Shown in pieces: positions 25,601-32,725 of a DNA stretch of 64,000 bases (position 1 is its first letter; each line of letters opens with the position of its first letter). Under the pieces are notes generated by a model that saw only the letters and a program-made list of their open reading frames with translations, was not told the origin of the DNA and did not search any database. The DNA is from Rhodanobacter sp. T12-5 (GTDB lineage Bacteria > Pseudomonadota > Gammaproteobacteria > Xanthomonadales > Rhodanobacteraceae): positions 124,670 through 188,669 of the forward strand of contig NZ_NPKN01000006.1 of NCBI RefSeq assembly GCF_008329435.1, written 5' to 3'. The position numbers and the translations under genes are program-made.

Positions 25601-27456
25601 CTTTTTTGATGCCGCAGTACTGTGTCCGTCAGGCTGCCGGCTTCGTCAAGGAAACTCCGTGCGCGAACAAACTCGTAGAGGGTCTGATGCCGAAATTCGA
25701 CTCTACCTGCCCCCTCGTCGAAGCGGAGCAACCCAGCGGCCGAAAGCTCTTGGATCTCGCTAAACCAATCCTCAGCGGCCGCGAGCGGCAGCCCGAGTAC
25801 TTCGCGTTCCGCCATCGTGCAGGCGAGCTCAAGCATGGCGCGTTTGCGCCGGCCAGTAGGATCACTGAGGACCCGCTGCTCCCATTGCAGTTGCAGCATG
25901 CCTTGAAAGCTTCGCAATACCCCCACCTCGGTAGTGGTTTGCAGCAGTCCAAGGAATACATCCAGTGCGTGCGGCGAGCGCAAAATTTGTTTGAGATCGT
26001 CGTTCCAGCCTTCGGCCTTAATACCACGCGTAGTGAGGACTGCCTGAACTACACTCCACTCCGGCAGGTTCAGTGTGACTACCGTAGCGTCGAGGTTGCG
26101 TAGGCTCGGATCGTGGCGTTGCTCGAAGGATCTGCAAGACGAAAGAGTGTGGACGTTCGGCACTTCCGAGAGATCGCGGATCAGATCAATTAAAACCCGG
26201 AGGCGCGCGGAGTGCTGCACGACCAGGTCGGCCAATGCATCGAGCTGATCGATGACTACGAGTACTGGGCCCGCCTGGGCAAGACCGCGCAACGCGTTTG
26301 CGGGAGCAGTCCCGATGTTCAGGTAGCGAGCGAGCCCCTCGCTGTTCAAGATGTCCTCCGGTAGCCGATCCGCCTTGATTGCGAGCACCGACCACCCCTC
26401 GGCGTGTTTCATCTTTGCCACCCTGGCCAACAGGGCGGATTTTCCGCTACCCGGTTCGCCCAGTACCAAGGTGAGGCTAGACGATGCGCCATCAATGCGC
26501 TGTACAAGCTGCTCCAGCTCCGGTCGCTCTAACCACTCACCACCAGGCAATGTGCAAGGCCAGGTCAATAGGGGCGTGGATGCTTCGTACAACTTAAGCC
26601 GCAAGTCGCCAATGCCGGGCACCGGTCCGAGTTCGGCTTCCTTTGTCGGTAGCGAAAGCGATTTGCCTTTGAGGTTCGCAATTAGCGCGAGCATCGTCTT
26701 ATGGATCGTGGCATTACGATTCGCCGGTTTAGCGATCTGAATATGATCAGCGTCGATTTGCGTGGGTACGACTTGTGGAATCTGAGGGTCACTGCTATTT
26801 CGGTTCACGATAATCACGCGCGAACCTATCGACATGCCTAAGAATTTCCAGCCAAGAAAGACACCTTTCGTCTCGGAGAACGCGGAGACATAAAACTCGC
26901 GATTGGCCTGGAGTTTGCGAAATTGCCCATTAATTATTTTCAACCAAGCATCATCCGATGCCATATTGACGACTTGCGGATTCGTCCGCAGCAAGCCGGA
27001 CAGCACGGCCGCGACGGATGCGAGATTTGAGCCTTGATGAGGTGTCCCCACGAAGACGACGCCGGAAATTGCTTCGAGTAAAGGCTGGAAGCGCGGATCG
27101 TCAAGCGTTTCGGCATGTACCATTCCCGACTTGATGACCAACCCGCCCAAGCTGTGTCCGACTAGGACCAAGGGTCGGCCAAGCAGCGAGGGCTCGGAGA
27201 GCAGCTCCGACATGAAAGCGTTGCCTTGATCCGCGAGATGCATCGCGTGTTCTGTCCAACCGGAGAATGCAGCGTCATACCCCAAAATCCAGACGTTGCA
27301 ATCGGCATCCTCACCGACCCATTTTGGCCACAGCGTCGCAGGGTCCTTTGGTTTGCACATCCAGGTTTGATGCGCATCACCACCGAGGCCGTGGATAAAC
27401 ACGACGCTGATGGCACTGGGCGAATCCGCCGTGTGAATCCGGGTTAGCTCTGCCAT
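22675..27456 (-). CDS. SERAC1-like alpha/beta-hydrolase fused to a STAND NTPase; candidate bacterial NLR/Avs-type defence protein
   Basis: 1,593 residues. Domain 1 (~15-265) is a lipase-like alpha/beta hydrolase with oxyanion segment FIHGLGGDAHQTW (20-32), nucleophile elbow GHSLGG with S102, GTPHQGS (137-143), and a late catalytic-His motif DADHIQIAKP with H238. Domain 2 (~300-600) is a P-loop NTPase of STAND type: Walker A GEPGSGKS (333-340), Walker B VLVVIDQLDAL (398-408), an SCRSFE segment (440-445) like a sensor arginine, and a winged-helix-like stretch (FDEGAGRVEFRHQTLYEF, in part VEFRHQTLYEF). The last ~1,000 residues look helical and repeat-like, without a motif I recognise. Similar layouts (effector-NTPase-repeat sensor) occur in Avs and bNACHT anti-phage proteins; the role here is an inference. 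The gene is lower in GC than both neighbours and has no operon partner. AGGAG lies 12 bases before the ATG, a slightly long spacing. Confidence 0.85.
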   Translation of the reverse strand: MAELTRIHTADSPSAISVVFIHGLGGDAHQTWMCKPKDPATLWPKWVGEDADCNVWILGYDAAFSGWTEHAMHLADQGNAFMSELLSEPSLLGRPLVLVGHSLGGLVIKSGMVHAETLDDPRFQPLLEAISGVVFVGTPHQGSNLASVAAVLSGLLRTNPQVVNMASDDAWLKIINGQFRKLQANREFYVSAFSETKGVFLGWKFLGMSIGSRVIIVNRNSSDPQIPQVVPTQIDADHIQIAKPANRNATIHKTMLALIANLKGKSLSLPTKEAELGPVPGIGDLRLKLYEASTPLLTWPCTLPGGEWLERPELEQLVQRIDGASSSLTLVLGEPGSGKSALLARVAKMKHAEGWSVLAIKADRLPEDILNSEGLARYLNIGTAPANALRGLAQAGPVLVVIDQLDALADLVVQHSARLRVLIDLIRDLSEVPNVHTLSSCRSFEQRHDPSLRNLDATVVTLNLPEWSVVQAVLTTRGIKAEGWNDDLKQILRSPHALDVFLGLLQTTTEVGVLRSFQGMLQLQWEQRVLSDPTGRRKRAMLELACTMAEREVLGLPLAAAEDWFSEIQELSAAGLLRFDEGAGRVEFRHQTLYEFVRARSFLDEAGSLTDTVLRHQKSLRIRPQLWHALAFFRKTSPEDYSAELVRLWSAGIRPHLKMLVIEFLGRQVSPLPAELQLVYQSLDDRWFRPRFLGAAIGSPGWLSALAERHLPIWMALPVEEALGLVPLLETALSVDPQLVTDLVRKIWLSERSKDELSWRVLGMGSVAPQSPEWVGDLEAIALRAPLDEWTIGHVAGVVSEVLPNEAPRLVAAWLRRKLQQAEADLTRIQESDADQPTAVRDRVEALIKASQFHGLPAIAEAAPQAFVNTVWPIYSEILTMCAGDEHAIVVGFRHSAGLTVDDMDDEDERTDRPLLEAMRIAVQGWAKADSGGFFEFVDSHSASELMVAERLLAKGVTECAAALPAKVLAYLKGDPRRLVLGTYSNVHKESVALISALSPHLDAQQFAELEEFITSWQRYREQPEGEDASIRMHRLRWTRQHRLRLLRALPKERCAAALQRQIEEEERAFPDLGNEDVRSSGCQFIGSPVTANQMANSKDEDVLNLFNELSDESAWDHPRHWMKGGAIQAGRGLAALAKRDIDKVLRVIRALKPGINEIPVAIVLRELEPSGYRATDLFALIEELDGKGFESEGFRQSAAHAVESAITSKSPAPEFLMTRLEAWLTAVGSWEEQAAETADASKNESVLWGYGGFNALPSGNFPILAALTKACLITEPAQTDRWLEILEKNNKKAESPKVWQAMMGHYLPHLHLANRARAEVFLETLFDAHPTLISTREAVHLIANAYRWASAVYVQRWLQRLEQSAQNEQAFGELALLRHSMFPAEAWARDIVVTALSSKDERMRVRRTGIAHAVAHLWANSMVRPVVHPYLLHLTTSAEDAVLKAVDAIFLGNGFVPDLETRQLLDALVANNRLLTQPHAERFPETLEGLVAFEPERVCLVANTILDALGEQMGNISTSWYQGTEWLLAIALSLQDLGEAHRDSGSALFERMLEFNLPQARNMTLDLDKRTPTEGWSRPPVRRRSARKTIKQ

Positions 27457-27739
27457 GATCTATTTGATCTCCTGTACTAGTTCGATCTTGGCAGGCTTAT
27501 GGATGGATTTAGCTCTGTGCACGCGGAAAGCGACTGGGCCATGATCGCCACACTTAAAAGCCCTTTTTCACGGGCTACCAGCTATGGTCGCCGGTTCGCC
27601 ACGCTTGCCAATATAGATAGCTGGGTTAGAGCCATTTAAGGCTATGGTTCCGGCAGTACCGGGAATCTTCGGTCGAGCGCTACGCGGAATAAGGCGCGAG
27701 CAGGCATATCTTGGGCGGTCTGCAGTCCATGGAGATAAC
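27457..27739. other. AT-richer structured spacer upstream of the STAND gene
   Basis: 283 bp without a convincing gene. It holds nested inverted repeats, AGCCC/GGGCT (27559-27563/27572-27576), CCAGCTAT/ATAGCTGG (27578-27585/27617-27624) and AGCC/GGCT (27630-27633/27640-27643), and a direct repeat GCTATGG-CGCCGG (27581-27594) against GCTATGG-TCCGG (27641-27653). It could be a 5' regulatory RNA, an operator or an insertion scar. A minus-strand open frame through it extends the reverse complement of fabV and looks non-coding. Confidence 0.4.
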
Positions 27740-28942
27740 TCACCCGTCAACACAATCAAACCGCCGATCCGCCTCCACCTCGGCCTCATAGTCCACATCC
27801 CCCCGATCAAACCCGAACAACTGCAAAAACTCGTGCTTGTAGCCCGCGTAGTCGGTGATCTGCTTGAGGTTCTCGGTGGTGACGGTGGGCCAGATCGTCT
27901 TGCAGGGGATCTGCACGTCGTCGCGCAGTTCCCAGTCGTCCAGGCGCAGGCGGCCTTCGTCGTCGGTGGGTGCGGGGGCACCATCAGCACGGTAGAGGCG
28001 GTCGTGGAACAGGCGGTTGGCCTGTTCGATCGGGTTTTCGTGGATGCCCTTCTCTTTCATGATCTTGAAGGCGATGGAGACGTACAGCGGGATCACGGGG
28101 ATGGCGGCGCTGGCCTGGGTGACGACGGACTTCATCACGCCGACGTAGGCGTCGAGGCCGGGGTGGCGGCTGCGCAGTTGCTTGGCGGTGTTGTCCAGGT
28201 GCTGCTTGGCCCGGCCCAGGGTGCCGTGCCAGTACATCGGCCAGGTGATCTCGGTGCCGATGTAGCTGTAGGCGACGGTTTTGGCGTGCTCGGCCAGCAC
28301 GCCGGCGGCGCTCAGCGCGTCGATCCACAGCGCCCAGTCCTCGCCGCCCATCACGGTGACGGTGTCCTTGATCTCCTGCTCGGTGGCCGGCTCGACGGTG
28401 GCCTCGATCACGGTGTCCTTGTTGGTGTCGACCGAGGTGTTGTGGAACGGCGCGCCGATGGTCTTGAGCGCCGAGCGCACCACGTCGCCGGTGTCCGGCA
28501 GCTTGCGCACCGGGGATGCCAGCGAATAGACCACCAGGTCGATCGGACCGCCCATTTCGTTCTTGATGATCTCGATGGCCTTGGCACGGGTTTCGTGGGC
28601 GAATGCGTCGGCGTTGATCGACTTGCTGTACAGGCCGGCGGCTTTGGCCGCCTTGTCGAACGCGGCGGAGTTGTACCAGCCGGCGGTGCCGGTTTTCTCG
28701 TGGCTGCTGGGCTTCTCGAAGAACACGCCGAGCGTGGCGGCGCCGTAGCCGAACGCGGCGGTGATGCGCGAGGCCAGGCCGTAGCCGGTGGACGCGCCGA
28801 TCACCAGCACGCGCTTCGGGCCCTTGGCCTTGTCGTGGCCCGCGGCCTGGGTGACCTTGATCTGGTCGAGCACGTTGCGCTCGCAACCGACCGGGTGGGC
28901 GGTGATGCAGATGAAACCGCGGACTTTGGGCTTGATGATCAC
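27740..28942 (-). CDS. fabV: Enoyl-[acyl-carrier-protein] reductase FabV (NADH)
   Basis: 400 residues, starting at GTG (read [17 protein letters not shown]), which matches the conserved FabV N-terminus and has AGGAG 8 bases upstream; the frame stays open for another 75 codons into repeats. The NADH-binding segment [11 protein letters not shown] and the Y-x8-K active site ([13 protein letters not shown]) are intact. FabV performs the last reduction of the fatty-acid elongation cycle and is the triclosan-tolerant isozyme found instead of FabI in many xanthomonads. The C-terminus ends RRFDCVDG, right at the edge of the AT-richer spacer; whether the last few residues are native is uncertain. Cytoplasmic, single gene. 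Confidence 0.95.
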   Translation of the reverse strand: MIIKPKVRGFICITAHPVGCERNVLDQIKVTQAAGHDKAKGPKRVLVIGASTGYGLASRITAAFGYGAATLGVFFEKPSSHEKTGTAGWYNSAAFDKAAKAAGLYSKSINADAFAHETRAKAIEIIKNEMGGPIDLVVYSLASPVRKLPDTGDVVRSALKTIGAPFHNTSVDTNKDTVIEATVEPATEQEIKDTVTVMGGEDWALWIDALSAAGVLAEHAKTVAYSYIGTEITWPMYWHGTLGRAKQHLDNTAKQLRSRHPGLDAYVGVMKSVVTQASAAIPVIPLYVSIAFKIMKEKGIHENPIEQANRLFHDRLYRADGAPAPTDDEGRLRLDDWELRDDVQIPCKTIWPTVTTENLKQITDYAGYKHEFLQLFGFDRGDVDYEAEVEADRRFDCVDG

Positions 28943-29717
28943 TCGGGTAGCTCCTGCTGCTGTTCGGCAATTCGCCATCTTAACCAAGGCGGGGGCCATG
29001 CGCTGCCGTAGGGAACTTCGAATGACCCGGTTGTACTCGTCATCCCGACGAAGGCCGGGATCGCGCGTTGCCATGTCGAAGGGCCGACGGGATGACCGGC
29101 TTCGCCGTTGAAGAGCGATTCCTGCCTTCGCAGGAATGACGATAGGGGAGGCTTTTTTATTCGTCATCCCGGCGAAGGCCGGGATCGCATGTTGCCATGT
29201 CGAAGGGCCGACGGGATGACCGGCTTCGCCGTTGAAGAGCGATTCCTGCCTTCGCAGGAATGACGATAGGGGAGGCTTTTTTATTCGTCATCCCGGCGAA
29301 GGCCGGGATCGCGTGTTGCCATGGCGAAGGGCCGAAGGGATGACCGGCTTCGTCGTTGAAGAGCGATTCCTGCCTTCGCAGGAATGACGATAGGGGGAGG
29401 CTTTTTTATTCGTCATCCCGGCGAAAGCCGGGATCGCGTGTTGCCATGGCGAAGGGCCGACGGGGTGACCGGCTTCGCCGTTGAAGAGCGATTCCTGCCT
29501 TCGCAGGAATGACGACAGGGGGAGGTTTTCTTATTCGTCATCCCTGCGAAGGCAGGGATCGCCTATGACGGTGGCGGAAGGCCGGAGGGGGGCGGCTCCG
29601 TCGTTGAAAAGCTGAAGTGCGATGACGAGCTCGCCGTTGAAAAACTTCCCCTGCCTTCGCAGGAACGACGACATGCGGGAACGAGGTGCTCCGGGGAACC
29701 GCTTCCGGCTGACGCGC
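28943..29717. other. 775-bp intergenic region filled mainly by REP-type tandem units
   Basis: Lies between cutC (upstream) and fabV (downstream), both on the minus strand. Bases 28943-29037 should hold the fabV promoter or leader; the rest is the tandem array described separately. No coding sequence seen. Confidence 0.7.
29038..29672. repeat. Tandem array of ~124-bp units, each with two REP-like hairpins
   Basis: Units begin with CGTCATCC at 29038, 29162, 29286, 29411 and 29536, a period of 124-125 bp. The first four are nearly identical; the fifth is diverged. Each unit has a GC-rich hairpin (ATCCCGGC/GCCGGGAT, 4-nt loop) and, ~75 bp on, a second hairpin (ATTCCTGC/GCAGGAAT, 4-nt loop) followed by GACGATAGGGGAGGCTTTTTTATT. 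The spacing and near identity suggest recent amplification of a REP doublet (BIME-like). The poly-T after the second hairpin could act as a plus-strand terminator. Confidence 0.9.
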
Positions 29718-30461
29718 TCAGGTCCCGGCCGGATTTTGCGCCGTCGTTGCCAAGGCGGTGACCAGCGCACGTACCTGCTCGACGTCGCTGCACAGTTCGC
29801 CGCCCTCCATGTCACTCAACAGCGGTCGGCGATAGTGCATGCCCGAAGGCAGCTGGTGTTTGGCGGAGGCGTGGAATTCGTGCGCGCCGGTGGCGGTGGC
29901 CAGCGCGGCGATGTTCTGTGCGGTGATGCCGGCGCCGGGCATCACGACGATGCGATCCCCGGCTTGTTCGACGAGTTCGCGGATCAGCGTGCTGCCATCG
30001 GCGGCGCTGCCTTGCATGCCCGAGGTCAGGATGCGCTCGCAGCCGAGCGTGACGATGTCCTCCAGCGCCTGTGCCGGGTCGCGGCTGAGGTCGAAGGCGC
30101 GATGGAAGGTGACGCCGAGTTTGCCGGCGGCGGCGATCAGCGGGCGGCAGCGCGCGGTGTCCACCCTGCCTTCGGCGTCGAGCACGCCGAGAACCACGCC
30201 GTCGCAGCCCAGCGATGCGCAGGTTTCGATGTCGCGCAGCATCGTTTCGCATTCCAGCTCGCCGTAGAGGAAGTCGCCGGCGCGCGGGCGGATCAGCACG
30301 TACAGCGGGATGCGCAGGCGCTCGCGGGCCAGCGCGATCTGCGCATGCGACGGCGTGAGGCCGCCCAGTTCCAGCGCGGTGCAGAGCTCGACCCGCCCTG
30401 CCCCGCCTTCCTGCGCGGCGAGCGCGGAGGCGACCGAGTTGGCGGCGATTTCCAGTATCAC
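29718..30461 (-). CDS. cutC: Copper homeostasis protein CutC family
   Basis: 247 residues, starting at GTG (MILEIAANSVASALAAQ) that overlaps the stop of the asparaginase-family gene as GTGA. CutC features are present: EIAANSVASA at the start, GRVELCTALELGGLTPS, PLYVLIRPRAGDF and GVTFHRAFDLSRDP. The fold is a TIM barrel of ~245 residues. The E. coli gene was linked to copper tolerance, but its biochemical role is debated. Pairing with an asparaginase-type hydrolase is seen in Bacteroidetes and xanthomonads and suggests a role in glycan or amide metabolism rather than copper; that is an inference. Confidence 0.92.
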   Translation of the reverse strand: MILEIAANSVASALAAQEGGAGRVELCTALELGGLTPSHAQIALARERLRIPLYVLIRPRAGDFLYGELECETMLRDIETCASLGCDGVVLGVLDAEGRVDTARCRPLIAAAGKLGVTFHRAFDLSRDPAQALEDIVTLGCERILTSGMQGSAADGSTLIRELVEQAGDRIVVMPGAGITAQNIAALATATGAHEFHASAKHQLPSGMHYRRPLLSDMEGGELCSDVEQVRALVTALATTAQNPAGT

Positions 30462-31540
30462 GAATAGCTCGTGGTGTAGACGCTTTGCGACGGGATCAGG
30501 GTGTCCTGTTTCTTCGCATCGCACACGGCGTAGGAGAAGCCGTGCTGGATCGCGTAGGCGCCGACCTCGCCATGGCGGTTCATCGCGAGGAAGCCGACCT
30601 GCAGGGTCTTGGAAGCTTCGCGGCGTTTCTTGACGATGCGCATCACCGCCTCCTTGCAGGCTTCGTGCGGCGAGCGGCCCTGGCGCATCAGCTCGACGAC
30701 CAGGAAGCTGCCGGCGTTGCGGATCACTTCCTCGCCGACGCCGGTGGAGGTGGCGCCGCCGACCTCGCCGTCGACATACAGGCCGGCGCCGATGATCGGG
30801 CTGTCGCCGACGCGGCCGCGCATTTTCCACGCCATGCCGCTGGTGGTGCACGCGCCGGCCAGGCGGCCGTGCGCGTCGATCGCCAGCATGCCTATGGTGT
30901 CGTGGTTGAGCGCGCCGCCGGGCATGCCGGTGACGCCGCCCTTGCCGTAGTCGTGCACTTCGCTGTTGATCGACGGGTTGTATTTCGCCGTCTTCAGCCA
31001 TTCGTGCCAGGCCTTCTCGGCTTCCGGCGTCAGCAGTCGTTCCTTCTTGAAACCCTGCTCCAGCGCGAACTGCAGCGCGCCTTCGCCGACCAGCAGCACG
31101 TGCGGCGTGCGCTCCATCACCCGGCGTGCGACCGAGATGGGGTGCTCGATGTGCTCCAGCGCGGCGACCGCGCCGCAGCTGCCGTCGAAGTTCATGATGC
31201 TGGCGTCGAGGGTGACGTGGCCGTCGCGATCGGGATAGCCGCCCTTGCCGACGCTGTGGTTTTTCAGGTCGGACTCGGGTACCCGCGCGCCGGCTTCGAC
31301 CGCGTCCAGCGCGGGGCCGCCCTTGCCGAGGATGGACCATGCGGCCTGGTTCGCCGCGACGCCGAAGTCCCAGGTCGAGACGACCCGGGCGCCCGCTGTC
31401 GTCGTGCTGCGGGTTGCCGTTGCGGCGGCCAGCTTGCCGCTTCGGCCCATCGGTCCGGCGGCCAGCTTGCCGCCCCAGGCCAGCATCGACGCCGAAGCCC
31501 CCAGCAGCGAGGCCTTGAGGAAACGCCTGCGATCAGTCAT
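30458..31540 (-). CDS. N4-(beta-N-acetylglucosaminyl)-L-asparaginase / isoaspartyl peptidase family, Tat-exported
   Basis: 360 residues. The N-terminus TDRRRFLKA followed by a hydrophobic stretch is a twin-arginine (Tat) signal, so the folded enzyme reaches the periplasm. The Ntn-hydrolase nucleophile is T215 in GALNHDTIGM, where autocleavage would make alpha and beta chains; GDSPIIGAGLYVD (245-257) and GGATSTGVGE (261-270) are the substrate-binding glycine-rich segments of glycosylasparaginases. It would cleave GlcNAc-Asn or isoaspartyl bonds. It is coupled to cutC. A similar Tat-exported glycosylasparaginase occurs in Flavobacterium-type bacteria that degrade glycoproteins. Confidence 0.9.
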   Translation of the reverse strand: MTDRRRFLKASLLGASASMLAWGGKLAAGPMGRSGKLAAATATRSTTTAGARVVSTWDFGVAANQAAWSILGKGGPALDAVEAGARVPESDLKNHSVGKGGYPDRDGHVTLDASIMNFDGSCGAVAALEHIEHPISVARRVMERTPHVLLVGEGALQFALEQGFKKERLLTPEAEKAWHEWLKTAKYNPSINSEVHDYGKGGVTGMPGGALNHDTIGMLAIDAHGRLAGACTTSGMAWKMRGRVGDSPIIGAGLYVDGEVGGATSTGVGEEVIRNAGSFLVVELMRQGRSPHEACKEAVMRIVKKRREASKTLQVGFLAMNRHGEVGAYAIQHGFSYAVCDAKKQDTLIPSQSVYTTSYS

Positions 31541-31559
31541 TGCGTGCTCCCTTCATGAA

Positions 31560-31589
31560 AACAAAAAACCCCGCACAGGATGCGGGGTT
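31560..31589 (-). terminator. Intrinsic terminator of the cold-shock gene
   Basis: On the minus strand, a 9-bp stem AACCCCGCA/TGCGGGGTT (31581-31589 and 31567-31575 on the plus strand) with a 5-nt loop is followed by TTTTTTGTTTTC. It lies about 30 bp after the cold-shock stop codon and ahead of the asparaginase-family gene. Confidence 0.9.
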
Positions 31590-31621
31590 TCATTGTTGCC
31601 GTGCAACGCTTGCCTGACGGA

Positions 31622-31828
31622 TCAGGCGGCGGCTTCGACGTCGGAAGCCTGGGCGCCTTTCGGACCCTGGGTCACTTCGAACTTGACCCGCTGACCTTCC
31701 TGCAGGCTGCGGAAGCCCTTGCTGGTGATCGCCGAAAAATGGACGAACACGTCCGCCCCGCCGTCCTCCGGTGCGATGAAACCGAAACCCTTGGCGTCGT
31801 TGAACCATTTGACCGTACCAAAACTCAT
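31622..31828 (-). CDS. Cold-shock domain protein (CspA family)
   Basis: 68 residues from [20 protein letters not shown], the canonical CSD start, with AGAGGTT about 6 bases upstream; the frame is open for 45 more codons above. RNP1 (KGFGFI) and RNP2 (VFVHFS) are intact. It binds single-stranded RNA and DNA and acts as an RNA chaperone. The upstream region repeats GGTACTTTT twice in ~45 bp, and the leader may be ~100 nt long, as for many csp mRNAs. An intrinsic terminator follows. Confidence 0.96.
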   Translation of the reverse strand: MSFGTVKWFNDAKGFGFIAPEDGGADVFVHFSAITSKGFRSLQEGQRVKFEVTQGPKGAQASDVEAAA

Positions 31829-31978
31829 TGCGCGAACCTCTGGATCCATGGATTGGGTGCGCCAGGCTCTGCGCGGAATTCCCCTGGTTCTCCGCCCTGG
31901 CCGGCGAAAAGTACCAATATGTGAAGGCCCAGCGCAATATGAAAAAGTACCCGGGTCACGCAAAGCCGCCGGCGACCC

Positions 31979-32725
31979 TCAGCTTTCCAGCATCGCCGCG
32001 AGGATGCGCGGCACCTCGGCGGTGGCCGCCGCCAGATGCGCGAAGATTTCCTCGATGCTGATTTCCGCCTCGTCGCCGCAGCCGGCGGCGAAGTTCGCGA
32101 CCAGGGCGAGGCAGGCGTATTCCAGCTCCAGCTCGCGCGCCAGCGCCGCTTCGGGCATGCCGGTCATGCCGACCAGGTCGCAGCCGTCGCGCTTCATGCG
32201 CGCGATCTCGGCACGGGTTTCCAGCCGCGGTCCCTGCGTCGCGCCGTAGCAACCGCCGCCGATCGCCGCGATGCCGGCCGCGCGCGCCGCCGCCAGCAAC
32301 GACACACGCAGCGATTCGGTATACGGCTCGCTGAAGTCGATGTGCTTCACTTCAGCGCCGTCCATGTCGCAGAAGCTGGTGACGCGGCCGTGGGTATAGT
32401 CGATCAGCTGGTCGGGCACCACGATCACCCGCGGCCCCATGTCGCCGCGGATGCCGCCCACCGCATTGACCCCGATCACCCGGCGCGCGCCGAGGCTGTG
32501 CAACGCCCACAGGTTTGCGCGGTAGTTGACGCGGTGCGGCGGCAAGGTATGGCTCTCGCCGTGGCGCGCGAGGAAGGCGATGCGCTTGCCGGCGAAATCG
32601 CCGAGCACGACGTCGCCGGAAGCCGGCCCGTAAGGCGTGTCCACGGCATGGCGCGTGGTGTTTTCGAGACCCGGAAAGTTGTACAGGCCGCTGCCGCCGA
32701 TGACGGCAAGGTCAATGGCACTCAT
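31979..32725 (-). CDS. S-methyl-5'-thioinosine/5'-thioadenosine phosphorylase
   Basis: 248 residues of the PNP/MTAP family: AVIGGSGLYNFPG (8-20) binds phosphate, ARHGESHTLPPHRVNYRAN (part: RHGESHTLPPH) forms the active site, and GMTGMPEAALARELE is the C-terminal substrate loop. The length and NYRANLWAL segment match the bacterial S-methyl-5'-thioinosine phosphorylases of Pseudomonas-type, which work with an adenosine deaminase, rather than MTA phosphorylase. It is last in a four-gene operon, and its ATG overlaps the hpt stop (ATGA). Freed hypoxanthine would feed the adjacent phosphoribosyltransferase. Confidence 0.9.
   Translation of the reverse strand: MSAIDLAVIGGSGLYNFPGLENTTRHAVDTPYGPASGDVVLGDFAGKRIAFLARHGESHTLPPHRVNYRANLWALHSLGARRVIGVNAVGGIRGDMGPRVIVVPDQLIDYTHGRVTSFCDMDGAEVKHIDFSEPYTESLRVSLLAAARAAGIAAIGGGCYGATQGPRLETRAEIARMKRDGCDLVGMTGMPEAALARELELEYACLALVANFAAGCGDEAEISIEEIFAHLAAATAEVPRILAAMLES

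Noticed and set aside
22536-27740. A mobile element (integrase/transposase) or toxin-antitoxin partner for the STAND gene
   Set aside because: I found no recombinase, transposase or second gene inside the low-GC segment; the next genes on both sides are housekeeping or transport.
27568-27990. A 140-codon minus-strand frame across the spacer upstream of the STAND gene
   Set aside because: Most of it overlaps fabV in another frame; the spacer part has no ribosome site or recognisable motif.
29038-29672. Tandem repeats considered as a CRISPR array
   Set aside because: The whole ~124-bp unit is conserved, with no variable spacers of ~30 bp between short repeats, and no cas genes are nearby.
29718-31340. 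A 540-codon minus-strand frame that could be read as a CutC fusion protein
   Set aside because: The part above 30461 overlaps the asparaginase gene out of frame and is Arg/Gly-rich; the GTG at 30461 begins the conserved CutC sequence.
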